Source: Phaeotremella fagi (taxonomy: Eukaryota; Basidiomycota; Tremellomycetes; Tremellales; Phaeotremellaceae). Taken from it: a stretch of 64,000 nucleotides of DNA. The stretch is taken from the NCBI GenBank assembly GCA_001599715.1, contig BCHU01000014.1:682001-746000 (forward strand), given 5' to 3'. Below the pieces are notes generated by a model. It was not told the DNA's origin and did no database searches. It saw only the letters and a program-made list of their open reading frames with translations. Positions 48,473 through 59,210 of the stretch are shown here, one piece after another; position 1 is the first letter of the stretch; the number at the start of each line of letters is the position of its first letter. A program made the position numbers and the translations under genes.

Positions 48473-48977
48473 TGTAGTGATGGTGGCGGTGGTGGGGGGT
48501 GGGTATTGATTGATGATACTTGATGTTCAGGTCGATGATGGATATAGCGCAAGACGACAGGATATCGTAAAGTGATCTGGCTAAAGAGGTAACGCGAGCA
48601 GAGATGACTCGACAAATCAATGGCAGAAACCCATATACGGTATATAACAGCGAGCAACGCGATTATCTGAAAAATAATGAAGATGATCTGAAATTGTGAG
48701 ATGGATGATTTATTACACCTCTTTCCCCCCTCTTTTTCTTCTTATATATTCCCTCCAGGTCTGAGGTGGAGGGTCATAGCACCCCCATGCCGAACGACGG
48801 CCCCGTACGCCCTGCGGATTTCACCGAAACCGTCAATTCACCGACGGACTGAGTTGTGTTGTTTCTCAACATTCTATGCAGAGACGTGAAAGACTCAATT
48901 CACATACATGCATAGATGCAATGTTATATTATAATATCAACAACACCTAAAGAAATACTGTATCTTATCTACACCCT
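48473..48977. promoter_or_regulatory. Upstream region of the MFS gene with a CGG/CCG cluster
   Basis: About 500 bp between the MFS start and the end of the upstream regulator gene. Eight CGG or CCG triplets fall in 48790-48847, unlike the AT-rich surroundings. Such triplets are typical half-sites for Zn2Cys6 factors; that one binds here is inference. Confidence 0.4.
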
Positions 48978-51900
48978 TTACCAAGCTTCCGCACCAACAT
49001 CACCTGAATCTGCCAAACTGAACTGACCGTTCGAAGTAGTTCCAGAAGGTAAGAACATGTTGGCCAGTCTATCCGAAAAGTTAAAGTTCGTATCAAATCA
49101 AAACCCAATCCTACTCACTCTAAAGGAAGGAAAAGAGAATCAGAACCATCCAGCGGTAATCCCAAATCAGTAACGTTCTTCATCACAATCAGTCTCGATG
49201 CTATTTGAACGTGAGAAAAAGGACCTACCCCATCTCTCAACCAATCAGGCAAGTTCCCAGGCGAGAACGAATCAGGCCAAGAATAACCGAGATCAATCTG
49301 TTCACCCCCAGCATACCATTGATCAATCCCGTCGATCTGGGTTCCAGCGTTTTCAAACGCTTCACCAGGTCCAGTGAAATTAGGTAACCCAAGTAAAGAC
49401 TGTAAACCACCTTCAATGTCTCCACCCATCGTTGGTAAAGTCGTCATGCCGTTACCTGAGTTAGATTGGAAAGCTGATAATCGAGGTGTACCTGGCATCG
49501 TTGATATTGCACCCGTTTTACGACGGAAATTCGAAAGCATCAATCGGAGTGTTAGGGCGTATCTTTCAGCGAAACATTCTGCTGATAGCAGATGGGCTAG
49601 TTCCGAGACTTGGGATATTAGGAAGGGTATCGGGATAGATGATGGGTAGATGAGGGCGATCTTCAAAGCGAACACCGCAGCAAACGCTACTGAGACCAGT
49701 TGATCATGAGTAGCGTCTATAGTCAGTCATGCGCTTCATCACGACCTACATTTCAAATGACTTCTAAAGTTGGTTGATCTCAAGAAAATCTCCAAACATC
49801 TCATAGCAGCGTCCTTGGCTTGGAAGGCGAGTTCACGTTGATCAGATGGGAGCTATTGTCAGTCATGAATTGGTTTAGAACCCACCTTATCCCATTCACA
49901 CCCTCTCAAAGCCACACAAACAGTCCACAACTGTGCATGAACCAATTCGGCCTCAAGTAATTTGACCAAGACACTTTCGTCGTCATATCGTTGTCGATGA
50001 ATCGCGTACCACTCTCTATACCAATCTTGTAGATCTGAGAACATTCTTTTCACGAAGGAGATGGTTTGAGAATCGACTTTGCCATGGAGTGGGGATAGAT
50101 GTTCGAAAACTCGAACTGGGGTGTGAGCGGGGATTGAATCTAGACTTACTTCGTAGATTAACCAGTTCTACACCTGCAATCAATCTCATGTCCGTTTCCG
50201 ATGCCATAGGATGGGATCTTTGTGTTAGTCACGTCAATGACCCACACTCACAATAATACCCTAGCCTTCCGTACCGAAGCGTCATCACGTAGAAGTAGCG
50301 GTTTACCAGTACCGAAACTGATCCTATAAAGTGGTAAGAGAAACTCCTGAACCAAAGACCTACAAGTGATCATGCGTATAGCAGTTCATCCATATCCTGG
50401 CAGATACGACTAGTAATCAGTTTCTGCACGACACTCCGAACCCACCTAAATCCCTCTCCTCGACTTCTGACCGTTCTTGTCCACCAGTTTCAGCAAGTTT
50501 ATCAAGAGCTCTATGGATATTCAAATCCAATCCCATCCGCAATGCGTGTCTAAAAATGATCAATCACCTGGAACTCATCCAAACCTACCCGCAAGGTAAC
50601 CATCCGTTTTGAGACCAAACACTCAGTATCAAAGTCGCCATGACAGCTTCTTTCCTCACAACAGGTCCAAAAAGCGTACTCCTAGCAATCCCCTGAGCCT
50701 CCTCTAAACATCGATGAAAAGTGTTTCCCAACGGTCCGTTGCCCGCACGAATCTTTGCTGCGACAGCTAACAACCCGTTGGTGGAGAATGGTGTTCGTTC
50801 GATAAAAGTATCGTAGGTGTCATAAGTTTTATCCCAGAGTGGTACAAAGTAGTGACAACCTGTGAAGAAACTGTTTCTGTCAGTCATGTCAAAAACGTAA
50901 CTTACATATCCCATAACGCTCTAGCTTCTGTTTCCGTGACCAACCCTTTAGTAACACAATCTGGGAAAGCGTTTCGAGGTGTTGGTTCAGGTTTACTCTG
51001 TTTCGCAACTCTGAGAGTTATACCCTTTGGATCTATCGTGACCCGTTTACGTTTCCTACCTCTCCCACGGTCGTCTTCACTGTGTACATCGTCGGCAGTG
51101 GATCCATCCTTTCCATGGTTACCCGTCCCATCATCTTTTTCTGGATCAGTGTCGTCACTTTCAATCGCTGTAGCTTGGTCGGCAGCGTTGGCTAAAGTTT
51201 GAAGAGCTTGAATGGGTGCTGTCATTGAATTTCTCGGTAATCCTCCGTTAGAAGCTACAGAATGTGGAGATGAATCTCGAGAAGATCGATGGGAATAGTT
51301 GGGTGATGGTGGGGTTGATTCGAGAGGGATGATTCCATAAGTACCAAAGCGATGAGCCTGTCGTTAGTAGTGTTTAAATAACAAACCCACGGGTGGAGCG
51401 AATCCTGGTAATTTTGGGAAAACCTTTTTCTCCCCTGTATTCCTTTTCCCACTTTCATGACCACTAGCGATGTTCTGAGGTGATTTAGGTGCTTCGATAA
51501 CAGGCGGTGGATACATTCCAGCTTGGGCGTTCAACACTGATCCTTGTACCGAATGTGTACTTGGTGAAGCGTTTGAGAAAATGTTGGGAGGTGAGACTGA
51601 ACTGTGGAAGATGTTGGGTATCGAGGGGTTGATGGTACCGTTATCCGAATGAGGAAGGAAGGAGGGAATAGATGTGGGTGTAGGTAGCGAAGGTTGGTTA
51701 TGAGGTAGCATTGACAGAATTTGATTAAGCTATAGATCGTTAGTTGGTATACTTTCGTACGACATGGTGACTAACTGCATTATGTATCTGGTTTTGTCCT
51801 TGAGCTAGATTCTCAACACTACGTTCAAGGCTGGTAACTCGACTAAAAAGAATCAGTGTTGTTTGATCCAAGTACCCACCCTTCAGCTTCGTTCCATCCA

Positions 51901-52680
51901 TCACCGCTTGTTGTACTAGCGTTTCTACCCCTATCTCGTTTATCTGCAGGTTTCTCGAATACACATGGAATCCCGTTGAGTAAACATCGTCGACAAGATT
52001 GATTGGTTCCAGTTGGATCACCTTCGCATCTGTTTTTACCTTTCCGACCTAAAAGACATAAGCATTGGTGTGTGAAAAGATAAACAAGAAAACTTACAAG
52101 CAGCACATGCTTTACTTCCACGTTTAGCAGTTGGTCCAGATGAAGGGAAGATTTGTGGATTCTGATTTTGATTCTGATTTTGTTGATTCCGACCAAAAGT
52201 AGCGTTATTACTTGGATTGAAATTCTGAGTTGAACTACTACTTGAAGGTGCGTAATCTGTACTTCTGTTTCTGGTATTACCAATGTTACCTAGAAAACCT
52301 TCATCTTTGATTCTACCTCTTGAATCAAAACCATCTCTACCTCCACTGTTGAACATGTTTGAATTAGTCGTACTGAAAGTGGATTCACTTGGACTTGTAT
52401 CCAGTTGATCAAGAATTGACCCTGTAGGGTTGTATTGAGATATGGAATGTGAAGATGAGAATGAACGTGGATAAGAAGGTGGACCTAAAGGGATTGTATT
52501 GGTTATTGGTGTATGAGATGGTAGAGAATGTGGAGATGGATCTTGTGACTGTGACTGTGACTGAGAGTGGGTTTGGGAATGTGGCGACGCTGACGGTCTC
52601 TGATTATTGGTATTCTGTTGTTGATTCAAGGATGTTAAAGAAGGGTTTGAGAATTCCCTACTTCTAAAATGACTGTCCAT
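48978..52680 (-). CDS. Large Zn2Cys6 fungal transcription factor
   Basis: The start at 52680 (MDSHFRSREF) begins a Gln/Ser/Asn-rich N-terminus of ~190 residues. An intron then joins to the binuclear cluster KACAACRKGKNRC, with the later cysteines in SCRRC and GIPC; the loop between the third and fourth Cys is long (10 residues). A coiled-coil RVTSLERSVENLAQGQNQ follows. A basic/acidic stretch (RGRGRKRKRV) precedes the middle homology region (GCHYFVPLWDKTYDTYDTF, LRMGLDLNIHRAL). The C-terminal exons end DVGAEAW at 48978. Many short introns. The partner gene may be the MFS transporter just downstream. The closest relatives and ligand are unknown to me. Confidence 0.86.
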
Positions 52681-53643
52681 CTCGGGTGATATCTAATACT
52701 TGAACTGGTATAACATTGTAAAAGAGAGAAAGAGTAAAAGAAGGAAAGTTAGTGAAAATATCTTTTATTGTATTGTATGATGGCGGCTCGCTCTACCGCT
52801 GTTTCCACTCTACTTCTATGTCGGTGATCAATTCTACCTTTTCTACCTGTGATCGGGTTTACTCTACTCCCCTCTTTACGCTCCTCTTTCTCTGCTTTCC
52901 TACCCCACCTCCAATTCTCTTTTCACTCTAGCTCACTCACGGACTGGCCCCGATATTGCCCCTCTCCGTCGTTTTTACGGCCCGGCCGGACCGTAGGCGG
53001 TTCTGTAATGTGGCATTCCAGCATCATTGCAATTACGACATTTAGCCTAATCTTAGCTCTAGACTCAATCGTGCAATCGTAATTATTGCTCGTACTCATA
53101 TTAATCGATCTTTGAGTAGAATGATGGTACGCACAGTTGACGATGATTTTTCTGCTTCTCCAGGGTGTAAGTTGTAGAGAAGATGCATCATGCAACCCAT
53201 TAAGAGCGGTCGTGACTCCAGTGTGGCTTGCGGCCACCATTTATTGGCTGTTTACGTGGTTTCATATAGTTCTTGGACATATAACCAGTGTCATTCAGAC
53301 ATCAATCGAAAGAGATTAACATAATCTCGTCTCCTGGTTTCTACTTGGGAAAAATATAAATGATGTAACACACAGGAGGGATCTGGTGATCTCGATCAAG
53401 GTCTCCCAGTCTTAATCACAAAAGAGATTGAAAGGAACTTTCCCAAAAATCCAATTCCAAATTCCAGTTTCCGATGTCTGATACCAAACCAGTAATGCTC
53501 TTTTGAGTCTTACATATATATAATTTCAAACATTTTACATCAAAGCAATAATTATCTTAACTTACACACGAGTTGATAGTTGATACTAAGTGAAACAGTA
53601 TTAACAAGGATTTAGCCACAAAGACATAAAGTTGACGCTAGAA
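52681..53643. promoter_or_regulatory. Intergenic region with GC-rich CGG block upstream of the regulator
   Basis: The 5' region of the 48978-52680 regulator. Within 52978-53000 it carries overlapping CGG/CCG sites (CCCGGCCGGACCG then GGCGG) in otherwise AT-rich DNA, which would fit autoregulation. The rest, to 53643, is AT-rich and leads to small gene A. No gene was seen. Confidence 0.4.
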
Positions 53644-54172
53644 ATGGGTTGGAACGTTTTTAAGAAATATTCACATTCTGTAGGTCAATCGTGTACTCTT
53701 ACACAAAAACTCTAAGTCTTCACTATCACCCACATTTTGTTCACACTACGCATCACGAGTCTCTAGCGAACATAGTGAAACAGTATTCACTAGTCAAATG
53801 TTCAAACTTTGAAAAACTTCGCCACCCCTCGTTTCCCTATCATCGTCCATACACACAGACACTGACACTTTGCATGACAGAAATACAACACCAACAAACC
53901 ACTACCTCAGACCCCTCAACCTGAACCCCAGCCCCAACCCCAACATCAATATCAACATCAATACCAACCAAATCCTCAAGTAAGATTCGGGAACAATCCA
54001 CCGTAAGTCCAACCACCTCCATTCAAAATGATGACCTGATTGAAACAGGGCTTGGCAATTCTATCAAACTACCCCTCCATCTTATAACATCAATAACTCT
54101 CGGTATATCCCTCCTCAAGGTTTACCTTCTACCACGGCGATTACGGGTAATTACGTTTACAAATCGAGATAA
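53644..54172 (+). CDS. Small gene A, unknown family (93 aa)
   Basis: A three-exon gene too small for ordinary ORF calling: 53644-53679, 53881-54002 and 54049-54172, with all junctions in phase (282 nt). The protein starts MGWNVFKKYSHS, has a Pro/Gln-rich middle (QPEPQPQPQHQYQHQYQP), and a conserved end (AWQFYQTT, SRYIPPQGLPSTTAITG, NYVYKSR). No domain recognised. The proof that it is a gene is the paralogue at 56388-56942, with the same exon count, the same phase at each junction and a matching C-terminus. Confidence 0.72.
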
Positions 54173-54287
54173 GGGGATTGACGTGGAGGGAATGTTTGAG
54201 TGTTTTATGGTTTGTTACGTGAGGGAAAATGGGGTAATCTTGCTGTATGTATCTTTATATTCTATTTCGTGACCTTGGTTCAATTCG

Positions 54288-54597
54288 CTGTACACTGCTA
54301 TGTATATTATGTATTTTAACTGTACTATATCCATGACCCCACTATCATAGTGTCTGAGTGGGACAACTTCAACGTCTGAGCCTTCTAAAGCTGTTCAAAG
54401 AGATTTCAGGAAATGAAAGAAATGAAGAAACTACCAGAAACCTTCGAACAAAAGACTTCATTCGGGTAAATCCCCAGACTTTTCGGTGAATACGAATCCT
54501 TTGTTTGAAAGGCGAACAAAGGCGAGTTTCCATAAGGAGACTGATACTGTTAGAGAGCATACCAGGCTTGAAGCTGTATCATTCTTTCTTCTTTCAT
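54288..54597. repeat. Tandem repeat unit 1 (~310 bp)
   Basis: The first of two adjacent direct repeats. Both begin CTGTACACTGCTAT and end in a pyrimidine-rich TTCTTTCTTC stretch. A core of 88 bp (54421-54508) is identical to 54726-54813. It contains an imperfect inverted repeat: an arm near 54441-54465 (around CGAACAAAAGACTTCATTCG) resembles the reverse complement of 54490-54515. Confidence 0.8.
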
Positions 54598-54888
54598 CTG
54601 TACACTGCTATATCTATCATGTATACTAATCGTGTATCCATGATCCCATTTGATTAGTCTCTGACAGGGACAACTTCAACCTCTGAGTCTTCTGAAGCTG
54701 TCCAGATCATTTCAAGACATATGAAAATGAAGAAACTACCAGAAACCTTCGAACAAAAGACTTCATTCGGGTAAATCCCCAGACTTTTCGGTGAATACGA
54801 ATCCTTTGTTTGACAACGAGTCTTCGTAAGAAGACCGGCAACGTTGGGGGTCATACCAGGCCTACCTGAAGTTGTATTCTTTCTTCCC
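54598..54888. repeat. Tandem repeat unit 2 (~290 bp)
   Basis: The second unit, directly abutting the first and ending ~60 bp before the start of gene B. It shares the 88-bp identical core (54726-54813), and the flanks differ by scattered changes and small indels. It may act as promoter or 5' leader sequence of gene B. Confidence 0.8.
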
Positions 54889-54946
54889 CATTTCGAATTT
54901 CGAATTTCGACTACTACTGCATCGAATATACAAATCATTATAAAAC

Positions 54947-55786
54947 ATGTCAAATCAAACTCAAGCGCTTTCTGCAGAATGGGAAGCAATCACTAAACCA
55001 GGTTACTATCTCACTCTTCATGAGGCAATGTCCGATTCAAGTCTTATCGACGAAATCACATTCCGCTACATGGCAGAATTAGAAACTGGAGATGATGTCA
55101 GTGGAAATATGTTTTGTACACAATACACATTCAATCCATATCACCAAGGTGAATTCTTTGAGAAAGGTTATAAATGGAAACAACTCGAGACCCAAGGCGA
55201 TTCTCAACCATGGGATGGAAGTATGGGTTGTCGAGTCGAGATCGAAACTCTCAAAGTCATGATTCACAAAGCTGGAAGAGACGGTGAAGGTGAAGGAGAA
55301 GGAGAGGAGAAGACAGAAAGAACAGAAAATCAAGAACCCAGCCAAGGTTTCCTCAAGTGTTATCTAGATTACATTTATCTACCACCCACCGAATCCGAAG
55401 ACAGAGAATCTATGACTATGATGGGTCAAAGAATCTTGAACTTCCTTCCCTATCGCTTAATCAACAATCGTAAAGATTGGGGTCCCTCATGTACCCTATA
55501 CGCCGAAAATTCAGAGTTCAAACCAGAGCGTATCGTTTCCACTTTACTCAAAAGTAAGCTCAAAACCCTGTCAGGTCATCCATCAGTCCCATACCACTCA
55601 GGCCAGAAATCAAGTTATCCAAAAGATACATGTCTCTTTATTGAGAATATAAACGAGCAAGTCGTCAACGAAGAAGAAATAACCGCTAGAGGTGTTTTTG
55701 ATACCGGTATTTATCGTGATCAACCTAACGACTTGAAGTTTCCAAAAGGTTCTGTTCGATTGACGATGGAGCTTGAGAAAGCTTAG
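54947..55786 (+). CDS. Gene B, unknown family (279 aa)
   Basis: A single-exon, acidic and polar protein without signal peptide or membrane segment. Recognisable blocks are EKGYKWKQLETQ, PWDGSMGCRVEIETL, a Gly/Glu repeat (GEGEGEGEE), QGFLKCYLDYIYLPP and a closing FPKGSVRLTMELEKA. The same blocks in the same order occur in gene B' (57429-58295), so both are real and paralogous. I cannot assign a function. The even strand-like pattern of the C-terminal part suggests a beta-rich fold, which is only a guess. Confidence 0.75.
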   Translation: MSNQTQALSAEWEAITKPGYYLTLHEAMSDSSLIDEITFRYMAELETGDDVSGNMFCTQYTFNPYHQGEFFEKGYKWKQLETQGDSQPWDGSMGCRVEIETLKVMIHKAGRDGEGEGEGEEKTERTENQEPSQGFLKCYLDYIYLPPTESEDRESMTMMGQRILNFLPYRLINNRKDWGPSCTLYAENSEFKPERIVSTLLKSKLKTLSGHPSVPYHSGQKSSYPKDTCLFIENINEQVVNEEEITARGVFDTGIYRDQPNDLKFPKGSVRLTMELEKA

Positions 55787-56387
55787 AACGGAGGTGGTGT
55801 CCTTGGTAGTATAGTGTTTCAAGTGTTTTGTAGGAAAGATATCTATTTGAATGATCGTATTTATGAATGTTAGTCGTCAGGATCACATTTGTCCAATTTA
55901 CCATTTCCCCTCAAGGTGATTGATATTAAGTAAGCCATGGACCTGAGACCGCTGCGATTCTGTGGTAGCTTGGTTACCCGTAGCTTTGAAGACGACCGGG
56001 AGTATAAGAACAACTTCACGTTGACCACGATAGGATTGATCGAAAGGGTGCAACGGACATCAATCTATCAAATGGAAGTTAATCTTTCTTTTAAACTCAT
56101 AAAGTGGGATGGGGTGTCTGGTCTCTCTCCTTCAATCCTTCAATCATCCAATCATTCAATAGCAATCTTGGTGATTGATTACAAATGTAAATTACGACCT
56201 TGAAAGGAGGTATTCTGCGTCTCTGCCTTTTCTCCACCCTTTTGTTCATTCCATCCGTCACTGAGATCAGCAAGATATTGAATGTAACAAATGTTGAGAT
56301 TTCGATTGAAATCCTATCGGCAACTGCATTCATACGCGTAGAGATATATCTTCGCTAACTAATCGAGAGATACTGCCAATCGAATAA
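55787..56387. other. Intergenic region between B and A'
   Basis: About 600 bp. Short frames (such as 55937-56203) have no likeness to other genes here. It presumably holds the 3' end of B and the promoter of A'. No copy of the 310-bp repeat was seen. Confidence 0.4.
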
Positions 56388-56942
56388 ATGAATTGGAAGG
56401 ATTTCAAGAAAGATCTAAAGAAAATTTTTCAATTCGTAAGTGTCTGATCAAATCAAAATCAACTCCCTTTTCCAATTTCAGTCTGTCCTTTTACATCTTC
56501 TCCCCTGATTATCTTTATCAAACCCTTGTCTCATGATGTAACGACGTGAAATGGTCCATAAAACGAAGGGTAGAGGTGGCACATTCTATCCAAGATTTTC
56601 GCCACTACAGTATCAGTCTCAGTTCATCCACAGCGTGCTGACGTCTGTTGGTACAGAAAAACACAGGAAACGAGAAAAACAATACCAACCAAACGACACA
56701 AGTAGAACCTCAACCTCAAAGTCGTGTAAGGATCGCGGAGACCAATCCAATGTGAGTTTGAAAAGACAATCGTCCTTATCATTCTGACAAATATGCCACT
56801 GTATCACAGGGAATGGGAATTCTATCGAGGTGCACCTGCATCCAACAATACTGGTAATTCTCGTTATATCCCTCCTAAGGGTTTACCATCTACCACCCCT
56901 ATTACTGGTGATTATGTTTATAAGGAGAGGAAGGGTCAATGA
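56388..56942 (+). CDS. Small gene A', paralogue of A (91 aa)
   Basis: Three exons, 56388-56435, 56657-56751 and 56810-56942, in phase (276 nt). The protein starts MNWKDFKKDLKK, has a polar Asn/Gln middle (KNNTNQTTQVEPQPQ), and ends EWEFYRGAP, SRYIPPKGLPSTTPITGDY, VYKERKGQ. The C-terminal half clearly matches gene A, and the middle is divergent in composition. Intron 1 is long for the window (~220 nt), as in gene A (~200 nt). Function unknown. Confidence 0.72.
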
Positions 56943-57428
56943 AGGGAAAAGCCAATTCGGGCTTGATGTCTTTGTGAAGGGAGGTTGGATCCTGCTGTAT
57001 TTTTAGTACACAACTTTAGTTGCTTGTTTTTCCTCATGAACTTTACTCTCACTTCACATTGCAAATCACTCCGTATATTTACAGTGATGTATCTCCTTTG
57101 GCTCTAGCTAGATTAAAATCCGTCCACCTAAAGTACGTCCTGGACATACATACTGTACAGTGCGGTCGGAGATGGATTCTCAAAGAATTGTTGACGACAT
57201 TAATGGGTCTGCGACTTGCCTCCTCAAAGGAAAGAGAATAACCCGAAAGACTTCCTTCCATATCCAAAACCGACGGAGAATGAATAAAACCAATTCTTCC
57301 TTTGGAAGACTACTCCTCCTACGTGCAGTGTATAAGTACACTTCAGTCATCCCCAACGTTCCATTTCTCTTTCCATCATATTTCTTGCCCCCCAAATATT
57401 CAGTCAATCACTCAGTTCTCATTACTAA

Positions 57429-58295
57429 ATGTCAGAAACACCTTCAGCAAGTTCCGGTCCCAACCACTCAGATCGACTGCATTCAGGTTATCGAATCAGT
57501 TTACCAGGAAGTAACTCAATCCACGATCTCACTAACAAAATCGAGAATGAGATATCTGACCAACTTGATATATTGATGAATGAATCAGAAGTATTCTTGA
57601 GCGACGAAGGTAGAGGTGTTCCATGTTTCCTGTTCCGACCATTCTATCAAAACAAGATTCTCCAAGACGGTTGGAGATGGAAAGAACTTGCCCCTGATTC
57701 AAACGGTAACGGTTCTTGGGACGGTAAGATGGTTTGTGTTTTTGATGTCAATCCGATTCAAGTTGAAGTTGAAATTCAAGATCAAGAACAAGAACAAGAA
57801 CAAGAACAAGATCAAGATCAAGAACAAGATCAAGATCAAGAACAAGAACAAGAACAAGATCAAGATCAAGAAATCAAGAAAGGTTTTCTTACCTGGTCTA
57901 TCCAATATACCTACACACCCAGTGAAGAAGAAAAAGCCAGTGAATCCAAATTATCTGGTCAATCACTTTCCATTCTTAATCAGGTTTTGGCTAGTCAGGA
58001 TAGTGAAGAACGTGGAACGTTAGATTGGAAAATGTATCCGTGTGATCTTGAACTTAATCCTGAGAATTTCGTTGAATCATTCTTCAAACAGAACACTTCG
58101 GTTCTACCATCATCAGACGACCAAGAAGAAGAAAAGAAATCCGTGTTGTTCTTGGAAAACACTTCAACGGGATGGTTCATTGTCAAGGATATTTCTACTC
58201 GACTCGCATACGAAAGCGATTCCGCTCTAAAAATCGAGGATTTCAGTTTCCCTCGAGGTTCGATACGTTTCACGACCAAGCTACAAATCGAGTAG
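57429..58295 (+). CDS. Gene B', paralogue of B (288 aa)
   Basis: A single-exon paralogue of gene B. Matching blocks are LQDGWRWKELAP, SWDGKMVCVFDV, KKGFLTWSIQYTYTP, LELNPENFVESFF and FPRGSIRFTTKLQIE. Where B has a Gly/Glu repeat, B' has a ~30-residue Gln-Asp/Gln-Glu run, so the position is a tolerated, expandable loop. No signal peptide, membrane segment or known domain seen. Upstream, 57.18-57.31 kb may keep a diverged trace of the repeat found before B. Confidence 0.76.
   Translation: MSETPSASSGPNHSDRLHSGYRISLPGSNSIHDLTNKIENEISDQLDILMNESEVFLSDEGRGVPCFLFRPFYQNKILQDGWRWKELAPDSNGNGSWDGKMVCVFDVNPIQVEVEIQDQEQEQEQEQDQDQEQDQDQEQEQEQDQDQEIKKGFLTWSIQYTYTPSEEEKASESKLSGQSLSILNQVLASQDSEERGTLDWKMYPCDLELNPENFVESFFKQNTSVLPSSDDQEEEKKSVLFLENTSTGWFIVKDISTRLAYESDSALKIEDFSFPRGSIRFTTKLQIE
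57778..57876 (+). repeat. In-frame CAAGAA/CAAGAT hexanucleotide repeat
   Basis: A run of alternating CAAGAA and CAAGAT hexamers (about 16 units) that codes for Gln-Glu and Gln-Asp pairs inside gene B'. Being made of 6-nt units it stays in frame when its length changes. Confidence 0.85.
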
Positions 58296-59210
58296 AAATA
58301 CTTGTAGTTCCTGTGGTTGGGTAGGTCATGGTTCTATGTTAGTGTTAGGTTATGGTTAGGGTTTGAAATGGAAACCAGAGAATCGGAAAATATGTACATA
58401 GATCGATACTGAACGTAGTTAAATAGGTGTGGTGGCATGTATGAAATGAATTGGCAACGTACACTGGGTCTGAGAAATACCGGGTTTCCAATAGATTCTA
58501 TAGGGTACAGTATGGGATGTCTTTTGAGATGGAAGAGTGATTGAGTGCAGAAGAAACAACAATATGCAGAAAGTGAGAGATCGTTTGGACGTCAATCAAG
58601 TGGAAGTTGGGAGACGACTGAGACTGAGAACCTTTCAATGATAAGTTTCCGAACAGCCAAACTTTGAAAATCTATCTCTAGTTGACAAAAGGGCAAAAAA
58701 TCACTTTTCTTGCAATAGGTGTTTTGTTGTGTGATTGAAATGACTTCAAATTAGGGCAGTAATCTCTCAGACGCTATATTACCATCCTCATGATGTCCAG
58801 GGGGTCTGGTTCTTCCTTGAATGCATCCCCTCCATTTCAATACCAAGAAATGCTCAATTTCAAACGAGAGATAAACAAGTCATTGTGCCCTCCACTTAAT
58901 ACCGATCCCTGTTGAATCTTACCTCATACATCTTCCCTTACCCAAAGTAGCACCAGGAAATAGGCAGAGGTTATACCTTCACTTTGATACCATGAAGACT
59001 GCTCAAAATGTTATATTGCGTCGACTTGGCCTACACTTCTCAACTAAAGGTTATTGTTTATAGCGAAAGATGAATCGCATTCTTTAATCATAAAACTGCA
59101 TCTCGTTCACGTTCATCAAAAACTGTACATAAACTATAAAGAAACCGTCATCGACTCTCAATATTCATAAAACATCTACGAAGCTAAAGAAGAGATTGAT
59201 CAGTAATAGT
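58296..59210. other. Intergenic region, ~0.9 kb
   Basis: Convergent 3' flanks of B' and the CsbD-like gene. No gene, repeat or RNA recognised. A single GGTTAGGGTTTG near 58356-58367 is too short to call telomeric. Confidence 0.4.

Noticed and set aside
48757..48850. GC-rich segment considered as a 5S rRNA or other structured RNA
   Set aside because: It does not contain recognisable 5S internal promoter boxes or the expected sequence. The CGG triplet cluster reading fits better.
57699..57905. Hydrophobic Leu/Ile/Phe antisense frame that looks like a membrane segment
   Set aside because: It is the reverse of the CAAGAA/CAAGAT repeat of gene B', not a gene.
58340..58370. TTAGGG-like words suggesting an interstitial telomere
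   Set aside because: Only one GGTTAGGG-type unit, with no array.
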